Made by a program: the position numbers and the translations under genes. The notes below the pieces were generated by a model, which searched no databases, was not told the DNA's origin, and worked only from the letters and a program-made list of their open reading frames with translations. A stretch of DNA of 64,000 bases, taken from Tricholoma matsutake. Lineage: Eukaryota; Basidiomycota; Agaricomycetes; Agaricales; Tricholomataceae. The stretch spans positions 434,001 through 498,000 of the forward strand of contig AP026550.1 of NCBI GenBank assembly GCA_026075535.2. Reading direction: 5' to 3'. Below, piece by piece: positions 1-9,940 of the stretch. Numbering within the stretch: the first letter of the stretch is position 1; each line of letters opens with the position of its first letter.

Positions 1-157
1 GTATTTAACCGCAGCCATTAACGGAATAATTAATAAGTATGCATACATGCATGACACATGACATGTGACTGCCAGCTCACAACCACCACCACCACCATTC
101 CCATGCCCACTGCCACCATCACCACCACCTTCAAACGAGCCGACTGGATGGAATGCA

Positions 158-187
158 GGCCCAAATGATAGCAACATCATTTGGGCC
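158..187 (+). repeat. GGGCCCAA-type hairpin before an intron-like segment
   Basis: Inverted repeat GGCCCAAATGAT / ATCATTTGGGCC with a short loop, followed by ATAGATAAGT, a long T/C run and a TTTTTAG end near 258. In other copies the same place reads GTAAGT, so this copy may carry a decayed 5' splice site. Confidence 0.7.
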
Positions 188-619
188 ATAGATAAGTTTT
201 TTTTCTTTTTTCTTTTTCTTTTTATCAATCAACTAATTGTAATTTATTACTTTTTAGGTTGTATACTACTGGGGACAACCTGCCATGACAAAAAACACAC
301 AACCCATGCCCACGCCCACCCAATCCCCTCCTCCCCATTCAAATGGGATGTGAGGCTGTTGACATGGGCTAGGAGGGTGCAGAGGGATGCCAGGAGACCC
401 CAGAAGGGGGGTACCTGCCTAGTAAGCACCCACCAACCTCTGTACTTGCACCACATCGCACTGATGCACCCAAACCCCCCCCCCCAAAAAAAAAAGAAAA
501 AAAAACAGAAATCCAAACAGGGGATGACAGCGACAAACGATGACAAGCCACCCACCCCCAGCCTCATGAGCAACTGCTCATGGGGTGGATCATGGGTGGA
601 ATGACGCCCAGGCACAGGG

Positions 620-1021
620 TGTTAGGAAACCACCCCATTATCTAATAAACCTTCATTTTTATTTTATTATGTCGAATTATGCTACATGACACCAAATGAC
701 GCTACATTTTGATAGTGTGAGAATTTTATTTCGCACGCATCACAATGTACGCACATGTACAAGTGCGTCGGTAACAACAATGTACAATATATGTAACATA
801 GTATATAAACCCTAAATATATGCCTAGGGGACCCTAGTTGTGTTCTCTTAGGTATTCCACCTATGTTTTCGGTGTGAAAGGCCTATCTCAACAAACTTAC
901 CTATTAATAACCCCTCGCATCAAAACCATCAATTTCCCCATCATGCGCGCAGATCCCGCTCCCTTCTTGTAGAGAGAACCCGCATGGTCTTAGCTAGCAG
1001 ATAGTGGGTGTCACCCTAACA
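620..1021. mobile_element. Solo LTR with 5 bp target duplication
   Basis: A 402 bp segment beginning TGTTAGG and ending CCTAACA, flanked on both sides by CAGGG (615-619 and 1,022-1,026). The flanks join to a sequence that appears uninterrupted in the next repeat unit (about 1,095-1,110), which confirms an insertion. A TATA-like GTATATAAACC lies near 801. The TGTTAGG...CCTAACA ends and 5 bp duplication fit a retrotransposon LTR left by LTR-LTR recombination; no internal region is present. Copia or gypsy origin is not decidable from the LTR. Confidence 0.85.
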
Positions 1022-1026
1022 CAGGG

Positions 1027-1265
1027 ACAGGAGATGACAACGACACACCACCCACCCCCAGCCTCACAAGCAACTGCTCGTGGGGTGGATTGTGGGTGGA
1101 ATGACACCCAGGCACAGGGACAGGAGACGACAATGACACACCACCCACCCCCAGCCTCACAAGCAACTGCTCGTGGGGTGGATTGCAGGTGGAACAACAA
1201 TGATGACAAGCCACCCACCCCCAGCCTCACAAGCAACTGCTCATGGGGTGGATCGTGGGTGGAAT
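1027..1265. repeat. Tandem units carrying the GCGAGC-type palindrome
   Basis: Three near-identical units, the first two about 95 bp apart and the third shortened. Each contains CCACCCACCCCCAGCCTCA followed by CAAGCAACTGCTCGTG and GGGTGGAT. The core is an inverted repeat (CA-AGCA / TGCT-CG). A fourth, older unit lies at 545-600, left of the solo LTR. Confidence 0.8.
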
Positions 1266-1560
1266 GATAGACAATACACCTAGCACAGTGGGGTCGCATC
1301 CCCTCCCCCTCCCCCGCACTTTGCGTGGGGAGGGATTTTTTTGTACTTTTAATTATTTATTAGTATTGTGCCCCCCCTCTCACATCTTGTGAGAGGGAGG
1401 ATTTTTTGTTTATGTATGTAATCACAATCATCCCCACTCCCTCGCATTCAATGTGAGGGATGTGGTTAATTAAAAAAATTTGATCTTAACTACTTCAAAA
1501 AAAATTAGAGTTGTGAGTTTGAGTGTCATGAATAAACCTTATATTACTAACTAATAATTC

Positions 1561-1655
1561 TCCTGTGGCTCAACTGGTTAAGCACACATGTTTGGTTTGT
1601 CATGTGATCACTATAATCAAGATGTCTTGAGTTCAATCCTTACTCTGCACAAATA
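1561..1655 (+). ncRNA. tRNA-like sequence with box A and box B
   Basis: TGGCTCAACTGG resembles a Pol III box A and, about 60 bases on, GAGTTCAATCC resembles box B. No complete cloverleaf was found. The same kind of sequence sits at the matching place in other copies of the modular element, so it looks like a component of that element (SINE-like head) and not a functional tRNA gene. Confidence 0.5.
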
Positions 1656-1721
1656 TATTTTGTAGGACTTTGACAACTTAAGACTTGAAATTTGACTGTC
1701 CATTAGGGTATATACTCTAAG

Positions 1722-1866
1722 TTGAGCATCTGGAGTAACCAGAATCTGGTCAGAATAACTGGAATAACTGGACTCTGACTGGAATAACTGGACTCCAACT
1801 GGGATAACTGGACTCTGATCAGAATAACTGGACTCTGATCGGAATAACTGGACTCTGATTGGAATA
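1722..1866. repeat. Subterminal array of CTGGAATAACTGGACTC units
   Basis: About eight imperfect copies of a 17-20 bp unit (GGAATAACTGGACTCTGAC and variants) run up to the element end at about 1,886. Other copies carry arrays in the same place but with a different motif. Confidence 0.8.
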
Positions 1867-2134
1867 GGTGGGGGAGGGTAAATTACAGCATTGTTCTGTC
1901 CTCATTCCATCTTCATTTGGTTTGGTGGTGGTGTTGCCATTCTCTTGCTATTTTGTAGTTGCATCCATTCCCACCCCACAAGCAGTCACTCACAGCAGTG
2001 GTTGGGGGTGCTTTCGTGGTCCCATAAGTGGCTGCCATTGTTGTTTTGCTGTTATGCATCAAAACATATAAGACATGAAAAATATAAGTTAGTTGAAAAA
2101 TAACAAGCAAAGAATATGTAAAAAAAACTTACCA

Positions 2135-2167
2135 GGGGCCCAAACAACTTTATCATCATTTGGGCCC
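2135..2167 (-). repeat. GGGCCC hairpin abutting GTAAGT
   Basis: Inverted repeat of GGGCCCAAA. On the minus strand it is followed at once by CCTG|GTAAGT, a T-rich tract, CAACTAAC (branch-point-like) and later CAG ends near 2,050. Confidence 0.7.
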
Positions 2168-2265
2168 ATTTCTGTGGTTGGTTCTATGGGTACTAGGAGG
2201 AGGTGGCAGCATTGTTGAGAGTGGTGGTTGATGTGATGAGCATACAAATATGTGTAAATAAACAT

Positions 2266-2636
2266 TAGTGTTGCCTTGACTGACTTGGGGCATTTTTGTA
2301 TTTTTAAAATAACTTGACACAATGCACTCAGCCTGCTTAGTGTTGAGAGAAGACCCATCGACTTTTGGGGCTCCTTATCTATGTGAATATTTTCAGAATT
2401 CTATACAATTTATTGGAGTTTATATTGCCTTTGACTCATTTTTGTCAAGTCAACCAGCAAAAATGAGTCAAAGGCAATACAACTCCAATAAATTGTATAG
2501 AATTCTGAAAATATTCAAATAGATAGGGAGCCCCAAAGGTCAATGGGTCCTCTCTCAACACTAAGCAGGCTGAGTGCATTGTGTCAAGTTATTTTAAAAA
2601 TACAAAAATGCCCCAAGTCGGTCAAGGCAACACTAG
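2266..2636. mobile_element. Fold-back MITE, 371 bp, 7 bp target duplication
   Basis: Almost the whole element is one inverted repeat: arms of about 180 bp (TAGTGTTGCCTTGAC... and its complement) around a loop of about 12 bases near 2,448-2,459. TAAACAT flanks it on both sides (2,259-2,265 and 2,637-2,643). No coding capacity. Arm divergence of only a few percent suggests a fairly recent origin. Confidence 0.85.
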
Positions 2637-2720
2637 TAAACATATAAACAATCAATGATCAATGAGGTCACAGATGCACATTTGTGTGCACACAAGGCCA
2701 AATGATCTGTGCACAATGGA

Positions 2721-2737
2721 GGGGATATATAAACCCC
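2721..2737 (-). promoter_or_regulatory. TATA box within a palindrome
   Basis: GGGGATATATAAACCCC on the plus strand. The equivalent block at 15,760-15,775 has the same G-run, TATATA, C-run layout. It is predicted to drive minus-strand transcription through the hairpin and intron-like segment at 2.13 kb. Confidence 0.45.
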
Positions 2738-3097
2738 TTTTTCCAATGTTCTTGGTGGGGCAATCCCCATATTTAAGTGTATTACATATTTAAAATTCAA
2801 ATAGTATTATTTAATAGTTTATACTAGTAGTGGCCTGTGCCCTCTTAGTGGCGGGTAGGCAACGGGTTGCATGTATCAATCTGCTGACCCATACCCATAC
2901 CCATGAACCCGTGTGGGTTGCTAAACCCATGCAGATCCCTAGCCTTCACTAGAAAGTATACAAGATTTTGGGTAGTTTCTGTATACACACCTTCATGAAG
3001 GAGGTGATGTACAGCAAACAATTTCTGCTGCTTCTGCTGGGCATTTGCTACTGCTCTTCTTTAGCTCAGTTGACTTGTTTCTTGAGCTTTTTTTGAG

Positions 3098-3595
3098 TCA
3101 GAAAGTCTTTTTTACATTAAGCCTATTCTGGCAGTGGTGCATTTCTGTCTGGATATTTTTCATGCATTGAGATGGTTTATTTTTCAATGTAGAATTTTGG
3201 TTTTCAAGCTGCAGAAGTGAATTGATGGCTGTTTGGGTTTTGACAGACAGGATTATGACAAGGCAGCTGCTTTCAGTAGAGAAGTCTGCTGCTCCAAATT
3301 CCTCTTCTTGGTACTGGCCTGTTTTGCCTGCTGTCTTTCCAAGCGCAACTCCTTGTATAGACTCTGATAGAGCTTTTTGCTCAGCTAGCTGAGATATATG
3401 CTCTTCAGATTTTATATCTGCTTCTTGAAGAGACATTGAAAGCTGAGAGCAATCAGCAACTTTATCAGAAAGTGCAGATTCCAGTGATGCAATTTGCTGC
3501 TGAGCATTGTGCAACTTGGCTTGGAATTCCAAAAGAGCCTTTTCTAGTGTTTCCTGATCAGAGTTTTGCTCTATAACTACTTGGGCAGTAGCCAA
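3098..3595 (-). CDS. Short coiled-coil protein, unrecognised
   Basis: Open frame of 165 residues rich in Glu, Gln, Leu and Ser. Residues about 1-90 have heptad-like spacing of hydrophobics typical of a coiled coil; the rest is mixed. No catalytic motif is visible and I do not recognise a family. It lies between mobile fragments and may be a piece of a repeat-encoded protein. Whether ATG at 3,595 is the true start is unknown, and no intron was needed. Confidence 0.35.
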   Translation of the reverse strand: MATAQVVIEQNSDQETLEKALLEFQAKLHNAQQQIASLESALSDKVADCSQLSMSLQEADIKSEEHISQLAEQKALSESIQGVALGKTAGKTGQYQEEEFGAADFSTESSCLVIILSVKTQTAINSLLQLENQNSTLKNKPSQCMKNIQTEMHHCQNRLNVKKTF

Positions 3596-3599
3596 GTTT

Positions 3600-3892
3600 T
3601 CCTTTCCTGTGCAGATTGCTTTGATGGCTTTAGCATGTCTGAGATAAGGTCAGGCTATAATTATTTCACATTTTGATATGTAAAGTCATAACAAATGTGT
3701 AATAGTGGATCAACTTTTATGTAGAATGGGGATTTAGCAGTGGATCCAAGCTTGTATATAGGATGATCAGGTATTTAGAAAATGGAGGGACAAGGAAAAG
3801 AGGTGGTGAGGCCATGAGGCAAATGCATGGTATGCATGCTCCACTATTTGTACTTATTTGACAACACCCTTGACAGCCAATTTAGCAGCTAA
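3600..3892. other. No recognisable gene
   Basis: A/T-rich sequence with no supportable open frame or repeat. Confidence 0.5.
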
Positions 3893-4120
3893 ACTTGCAT
3901 TGGATTCAGCTCATTCAGGAACTCAATTTCATGACTTGCTTAAGTGGTGAAAAATGATCGGAATCCAACTCTGAACAAATCTCCGTGACTGAAGTTTTTA
4001 CTTCTAGCCTCTAACCATGAAATATTGCCATTTGTTCAGAGTTGGATTCCAATCATTTTTCACCACTTAAGCAAGTCATGAAATTGAATTCCTGAAGAGC
4101 TGAATCCAATGCAAGTTTGG
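3893..4120. repeat. Fold-back repeat, about 90 bp arms
   Basis: The left arm begins AAACTTGCATTGGATTCAGC and the right arm is its near-complement, ending GAATCCAATGCAAGTTT, with about 35 bp between. No target duplication could be settled. Probably a MITE. Confidence 0.75.
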
Positions 4121-4667
4121 GCCATCATTTTGGCATGAATTTGGCAGCAGAAGTCCCCATCCAGCAGCAATAAATTGTAATTTGGTGTCACAATCTATGG
4201 TGTATGATGTGTATTGACAAGCAATGCAAAAACCCCCATATATTTATGTTGTGGAAGGCAGAGGATATAGGTCGCAAGGTTTGGAGGTGTGACAGGTTGT
4301 GATATTGATATACAAGTGACTTGGAGTCACACTTACTGAGCATTGGTCACCACCAATTGAAATGCAGGTCTAATCACTGCAGATCACATGGAAGTCACAC
4401 AGGGGGTAGCCAGGAACTCATCTCATCCTGAAATCAGTGATGAGACACCTAAATTGATGCAGCAAGGAAAGGGGTGCTACAGATGGGCTCTGAAATCAGT
4501 AGCACATTGTGTGTATACCATAAAAGTGCTAATAAGGAGATATGTGTAGAGAGTAATCATGTCCTGAAATCAGTGACATGACAGGTGAGGAGGAGTATTG
4601 CAATGAGAAAGGGGGCAGTAAGTAGAAAGAAGCTGAGCTGGCCTGTAAGGTAGCGATCTAGACACAA
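4121..4667. other. Non-coding 3' region of the DIRS-like element (inferred)
   Basis: Contains three spaced copies of CTGAAATCAGTGA-like sequence (near 4,430, 4,490 and 4,565). No gene is visible. Its position just downstream of the tyrosine recombinase fragment suggests element-internal repeats. Confidence 0.35.
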
Positions 4668-5620
4668 TCAAAGAGGGTGGAGTGGCTGGGAGTAGAGCAA
4701 TGTCACCAGCAGAACAGGGTGTTGAAAGATGTAGATTTGGAATGCCTCAGAGGACCACTGCCCAATGGCCTGGATTAGATCAGGGGGAATACCAGCCTTG
4801 GCAAGAGCTGTAGCACCTCCAGCATGCATTGAGTGGCCACTGACATCATTGGAGAAGTGGACATGCAGTCTTTTCACAAACCAAGCTCGGGTTAGGCTGT
4901 TTTGCTCACCTCTGAACAGTATTGGTACAGGTGGTCACAACTAGCCAAGTACGTGCAGAAAGGCAGCAGTGGGGTCATCAGTTGTGTTAGTCCCTCAGAT
5001 GATCACTCAATTTCCCTGGAAGAAGCGGTCTCCCTTATGCCCAGGGAGGTAGAATTTGTATGAATTGGTGTTCATGCTGACAGAATTTTGCATGATAACC
5101 TTTTGGTAGTCCTGCAGGTTCTTCCAATCCAGCCAGGTTAGCTCACCTAATCCCATTAGTCCATGAAACCCTGTGAGCAGGATGGAGAAGAACTATGTCA
5201 TCATGAACCATTCCAGGGACAGTATAGCAAGGGGTGAGGATAGCTAGTTCTGAGTGGGTGAGGGGCTGTTTGTGAGAGGTTGCACACCCATGAAGTTTCT
5301 TGCAACCTTGGAGTTTTTTGGTGATGAGGCAATGTCATCAGATTTTGCAGATCATTGGGAAAAATGGTTCAAGTTGGTTTGATATTCCTGAAAGGTATGA
5401 ATCCACCAATTTTGGCTTATGTGGTGTCACATGAAGACAGTGTAAAAACTGAGTGTGTCAGCTGTAGGCTCAATTGGGAAATCATGGATATGACAGAAAG
5501 TTATGTAGGAATTCAAAGCTGAGGAATAGGATTTTGCAGAAGATGGGTTGATTGAGGCTCCTATGGTGATTGCACACTCCTTCTCCAGCTGCTCACAAGT
5601 CCATGGCAAGCGCTCACTTG
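4668..5620 (-). pseudogene. Tyrosine recombinase of a DIRS-like retroelement, broken
   Basis: Two blocks on the minus strand belong to one recombinase. The N-terminal block (5,427-5,609) covers a SAM-like core-binding region with ASINPSSAKSYSSALNSYI. The C-terminal block (4,668-4,877) has GHSMHAGGATALAKAG, IQAIGQWSSEAFQIYI and HPVLL, the catalytic C-terminal motif. Between them the frame is broken by stops and shifts, but stretches such as FHGLMGLGELTW are still readable. The Arg expected in the GHS-x-R-AGGAT motif is His here (CAT where CGT is expected), so the fragment should be inactive. It lies downstream of the RT/RNase H block at 8.6-9.8 kb in the normal DIRS order. Confidence 0.8.
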
Positions 5621-6276
5621 TCCAGTTGGGCCATGGTTACGCCTGGCATGAATGAGTCCTTACTTCATGGACTTTTTTTTCTTTAGTCTGCAATTATTTT
5701 CAACTGACTCCCGTTGCGCCACTGAAAAGATGCATAGGATACCAAGACAAACAGGAAGGCGAGGCTCAAACAAAGTTAAGTAGGATGGAATTGGACAAAA
5801 GACAAAATGAGCCATGAAAATGCCTTCCTGTCTTCTTAGATTAGTCTTTAGAAAAACTCACCTATCCTGATCGTATGCACTATTTTTGGTTACCAAGATC
5901 GATGACAACATAAGTGGCAAATAAACTCATTTAGTTACTGGAGATGATGTCTGGGCTTTTTGGACCTCCTGGTCGATCAGCATTAATCGGCATTCTCATA
6001 AAATCTTCATAGTATTGCCTTGACTTCAGATGGTGGATTTTGACCTATTCCTTAACTCAAAAATTAAGTTTTTTTAAAGTGCCCTGAACAGCCAAACTCT
6101 ACAAGGACAGCCCATTTGACCAGGATTATGCTTCCTGAGACAATAAAACTACCATGGAACCGCTGTGAAACGGCGGTGATGGTTGGCAAAAAGAAGGCCA
6201 AAACAAACAGAGGCCAAAACACCCCATGCAGAACAGCAATTGCCAAATGGAAGTTCAGGGACATCTTGTAGCTGGG
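5621..6276. other. Unassigned insert between the DIRS halves
   Basis: Sequence of mixed composition. A minus-strand frame at 6,064-6,264 could encode 66 mostly hydrophobic residues but shows no family signature, so I do not call it a gene. Confidence 0.4.
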
Positions 6277-7316
6277 TGCTGATGCATGTGAAAAGTCGGT
6301 TGAGCCAGATCAAGCTTATTCAAGCCAAATAGAAGCAATCAAGCCAAATTGAGCGCAAAATAATTTTGATATTGTTGATCAACCAAAAATCAACTACTTT
6401 GTTCAAACTGGTTGACCAACTTGCCGTGTATTGAACATAACTTTGACAATCCAAGATATCCAAGACTCTCTTCAACATATCAAGTCTCCTTGAAGCATGT
6501 GATATTCAATTACTTAAGCTTGCATCCCCACAACTTAGGCTTTTCCCCCAACTTCCTCCTGACCACAACAACACATTCTACACATGTCCCTTCCCACATG
6601 TACGCCACACATCCCTCCTTGTTTGATACTCGGATCGAGGTGTCAATATGAAAGTCAAAGCACATAGCAACACAAGTCATATAGTCATATGCCAATCGGC
6701 AGCCTGATGGTAACTAGGTAAGTTGAACCTGACTATATGCACTTTTATTCCAACCTGCAATGCTCATTTCCTTAGCATCATTTCAGGTCATATCTGTAAT
6801 TGTGCATGCTTTGCCAACTTTGCTCAATGCTGTGCCATGTGCATGTTAACTTATATTTATAGTTTCAACTTATATCACTCTTATATCCCAACCACGAGTG
6901 TTACCATAATTACTGCCACCCCAAGTTGATTAAAAAGGTATGTGGCTAATTCTCGTTCTAGTAATGCTACTGACCTGTATATCACAGGAGTTTGGGGCCA
7001 ACTCCAAGTCATTCAGTCTTGGGGGAAGCAAGGACAGTGGCAGGGGAGGCATCAACAGCAGGGAAAGTGGCAGGAGCGGCATGCAAGGGTAGTGCAGGGG
7101 TAGCAGTGAGGGTAGTGGTAGTAGTAGCAGCACCAATGTACTATAAAATTGAGCCCGATTGAATACCTGCTTTTGTATCACCAAAATGGCTTGATCCCAC
7201 TTTATTTTTGTCTGAGATTTTGAGCCTAGTCAAGCCATTTGGAATAGTTTTTAGGGAGCTTGATTTCACTCATTTTGGCTTGATCCAACTTGACCAACTT
7301 TTCACTGGCACTGATG
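6277..7316. mobile_element. Non-autonomous element with long imperfect TIRs
   Basis: The left end (GCTGATGCATGTGAAAAG...ATCAAGC) and the right end (complement GCCAGTGAAAAGTTGG...ATCAAGCC) are inverted copies of about 50 bp, with CAAGCC repeats inside both arms. The roughly 1 kb interior has no convincing gene; it has a G/A-rich stretch with imperfect repeats at 7,020-7,130. No clear target duplication. Confidence 0.55.
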
Positions 7317-7439
7317 ATGGAACCTGCACAATTACAAGATTACTTAGTCAACAGGCCCTTTCTTGAGGCAGTCTAATAAAATGAGATCTATAAAATCACT
7401 ACAAATAAATTCAATGAAATAAAAATATAATATGAAGAA

Positions 7440-8430
7440 TGGTTAGTATGGAGTACAAGAGGATGTTGGATATAAGCTATGCATTTACTAGAAGTGATCC
7501 ATGGGAGGTGGGTGGGTGCGATAGTTGCTGTCACCTGCTATGGTGGTAGCTGTGGTCGCTGTCACTGTCATCGTTTGTGGCCATTGCTTCGTGGCTGTCT
7601 CCTCGTGATCACCGCAGTCATCCTCTGCTATCATTCCCCTGTCATTGGTCTTCCCCCATTCGCACTGTCATCGTTTGTGGCCATTGCTTTGTGGCTGTCT
7701 CCTCGTGATCACCGCAGTCATCCTCTGCTATCATTCCCCTGTCATTGGTCTTCCCCCATTCGCACTGTTCTCCCTGCCATTGGCTCGTCTTGTCAGCTCG
7801 TCACCCTGTTCGCAGAGGCTGTCTTCATTGTGGTCATCGTCCCTCTGTTGTCCTTCATCCTTGTCATCCCCATCCCTGTCCCAGCCATCCTCTTCCTCAT
7901 CCCCTGGTCCCTGCTGTTGTTCTCTGTCCTCTCATTGTTGGTGTCGTTCTCATTGTTGTTTCCTCCCCAGCCCTGTCATTGTGGTGCTCTCTCACCATGT
8001 TTCAACATCCAACCCACGAGCAGCTGCTTGCAGCGGCAGGGGTCTGGTAGGTGGGTGCTGGTGGCAGTCATCATCATCTGTGCCTTGCCGTTTGTCCTCA
8101 TCACTGGGCCAAGTTGTCCCCATCATCGTCCTGATCCATTATCCACCCTGCAAGCAGATACTCGCAGCAGTGGCGCAGATGTAGGTCTGCTGTCTTGGCA
8201 CTGTCTCATGGTAATAGAACCTAAATATCAAAACAAAACATTTGTTAGTTGAAAAGAAAAGAGAAAAGAAAAGAAGAGAAGAACTTGACACTTAGGCCCA
8301 ACAACTCGTTTGCGGCCATACATTGCGTTGCTGAGCATTGTTGAGGAAGTGTGACTCAATGTGACAGTTTCCTTTTTCATTCAAAATCTGCATGTCGGTA
8401 AAACCCGCTGAATGTGAAAATATGTAAGGG
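7440..8430 (-). mobile_element. Hairpin-intron modular element, minus-strand copy
   Basis: Low-complexity GTC/ATC-rich sequence, the complement of the GAC/GAT-rich tracts of other copies. It carries two GCGAGC palindromes (about 7,995-8,040 and 8,140-8,180). Read on the minus strand, a decayed GGCCTAAG block at about 8,310 precedes a pyrimidine tract with CAACTAAC and an ATTTAG end near 8,220. Open frames across it are compositional and not credible proteins. Confidence 0.5.
7566..7767. repeat. Tandem duplication of about 100 bp
   Basis: Two adjacent copies of a segment running from TGTCATCGTTTGTGGCC to CCCCCATTCGCACTG, differing at only one or two positions, so the duplication is recent. 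Confidence 0.85.
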
Positions 8431-8574
8431 GCTGAGTTTGACTGACTTCAAAATATAAGCCTGCATTCAAAAAGACTTGAAACTCTGAAGCCTGCTGAGC
8501 AGCCATCAGACTTAACATATCACTTTTGCTGGGTGGTTGGTCGAGTTAAAAAGACGAGTCCTCGTACCTCAGAC

Positions 8575-9804
8575 TCATAAATTGCCTGGCTCACAGGGTG
8601 AGCAATAACATAATCTCAACTCCCCCAGCATGAATTGAGGGGGTGTAAAGGGTGCAATGGAGAGTCCCCATTGATTTGCAAATGCTTTCGCATTCTCAAA
8701 ATGAGATAAGGTGTCAGCAACAACATTTAGCTCACCTGGGATAAAGAAGACTTGTAGTTCCATCTGGTGTGCCATTAGCCAGTCAATGGCAGTGATCAGT
8801 ATAGGGTCATAGGCTGGCAGGGCATGCAGACTGTTGAACATGCAGACTGTGTTCTTGTTATCAGTGAATATAGTGATCCAAGAAGGCCATAGTGTAACCA
8901 ACATGCAAGCATGGTGAACTGCAGATAAAACTGCGAGGGCCTCAAGGAAAAAGATTGGCCACTGGTCAGGGTCTGAAATTGCACACTGGAAACCCTCACA
9001 GGTTCTCATGCACCAGCACCCCATGCCAGTTGGACAGGCATCAGTGAGGTATGTGATATCGGCATCATGCTCTGACCAGTTCTGTGCTGACAGGATGTGG
9101 ATACTGTTGGAGACCTTGAGATGATTTGCCAGCCAGCCAAGCTCACATGCAATTGACACATTGATGGAGAGTAGTGTGTAAGGGGCTCTTTCATGACACA
9201 TCTTGTCATACAGACTGGATAGCCCCAGGTGAAGCAATGGGTAAGCATTGAGTGCCCAGTTCACCCACCCTGCCAGTCGTTGGAAGTCTTGCAGGGAGCA
9301 TTGTTGCTGAGGGTTTGCAAATGCTCATAGAGTTTCTATCAATTGTCGACATGCAACTTCGGGCATTGTGATTGTCATGGTGTTAGCATTGACAACAAAG
9401 CCAATGATATTTATTTGTTTGCCATAAATTTGCTTGTGTTCTTCATGTGGGACATGTAGGTGGTCCAACAGGGTGAGGAACTTCACTTGTTTGGAAGAGA
9501 GGAGTTTGTCATATGGTGGATAGAAGACCAGGTTGTCAGCAAAATCCCAGGAGAAGCAGTCATCAACATAGGCAAATAGGTCTGCAATGGACTTCAGGAA
9601 GACAGCTATCCAAAGTACCAAGGAAAAAAAGGAGAACCATACACAGCCAGCTCCATGGTTCCCAAAGTTGTTGTCTGATAGGCATGGTGATACCAAAAAG
9701 GTGGGGAAAAGCTCATAGGGTCTCCTGTGCTTGTAGGTTTTCATGCTCTTCCAAGGGGGGAGATAGGGCATGACAAGGGTTACCCTTATATATATTTTTC
9801 TCAA
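8575..9804 (-). pseudogene. Reverse transcriptase/RNase H of a DIRS-like retroelement
   Basis: The upstream block (9,325-9,804) has the RT catalytic motif FAYVDD and the following VPHEEHKQIYGKQINIIGF region. The downstream block (8,575-9,264) is the connected RNase H region: TYLTDACPTGMGCWC, then FTDNKNTVCMFNS and IPGELNVVADTLSHF, which fits the DIRS/Crypton-related arrangement. A frame break separates the blocks near 9,265-9,325 and the N-terminal RT fingers are missing. With the tyrosine recombinase block at 4.7-5.6 kb it forms one element split by about 3 kb of later insertions. Confidence 0.8.
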
Positions 9805-9940
9805 CCCTTACCTGTACCCATGAACACCATACCCATACAGTAATGGGTGCAGTATTACCATGGGTTTGGGTGGGTTTACTAGGGTTTTGCAGGTTTCTAC
9901 AGGTTTCTACAGTTGTATTATAAATATATATAATTAAACT
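9805..9940. repeat. ACCCATACCC-type minisatellite
   Basis: Spaced copies of ACCCATG/ACCCATAC and GGGTTTGGGTGGGTTT. Related sequence recurs at 14.1 kb, 15.6 kb and 2.9 kb. Confidence 0.55.

Larger units (their letters stand above)
1..1890 (+). mobile_element. Hairpin-intron modular element, copy 1 (right part)
   Basis: Right-hand part of a repeat family found several times in this window; the name is mine. In order: a CCA-rich stretch, a GGCCCAAATGAT hairpin (158-187), an intron-like pyrimidine-rich segment to about 258, GCGAGC-type palindromes, short inverted CTCCC/GGGAG segments (1,300-1,450), a tRNA-like sequence, an array of CTGGAATAACTGGACTC units, and a terminus of the form TAGGTGGGGGAGGGTAAATTACAG. 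The same order recurs at 10.6-13.3 kb and 60-63.6 kb. The left end lies outside the window. A solo LTR interrupts it at 620-1,021. No convincing protein is encoded; open frames here are low-complexity Pro/Thr/His strings from the C-rich repeats. Confidence 0.6.
1891..2940 (-). mobile_element. Hairpin-intron modular element, minus-strand copy with TATA box
   Basis: Read on the minus strand: a terminal zone with GGGTATGGGTATGGG motifs (about 2,940-2,860), a TATA box inside GGGGTTTATATATCCCC (2,721-2,737), an AT-rich stretch, a GGGCCCAAATGATGAT hairpin (2,135-2,167), an intron-like segment starting GGTAAGT at 2,134, then G/T-rich sequence with a degenerate GCGAGC palindrome near 1,990. The promoter block matches 15.6-15.85 kb in the opposite orientation, including GTGCACA...TTGGCCTTGTGTGCACA, so it is a conserved part of the family. 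A fold-back MITE interrupts it at 2,266-2,636. Confidence 0.5.

Noticed and set aside
994..1299. Repetitive frames with NCSWGGSWVE-like peptides
   Set aside because: Translation of the palindrome repeats; the same peptide pattern appears in different frames and on both strands elsewhere.
1561..1655. Functional tRNA gene
   Set aside because: Box A and B only; no acceptor stem or plausible anticodon arm, and it is part of a repeat.
6064..6264. Small hydrophobic frame of 66 residues
   Set aside because: No family signature, no context and short enough to occur by chance.
7479..8252. Long open frame of 257 residues rich in Val, Leu, Pro and Cys
   Set aside because: It lies in GTC/ATC low-complexity repeat DNA, overlaps other long frames on the same strand, and includes a 100 bp nucleotide duplication that changes frame.
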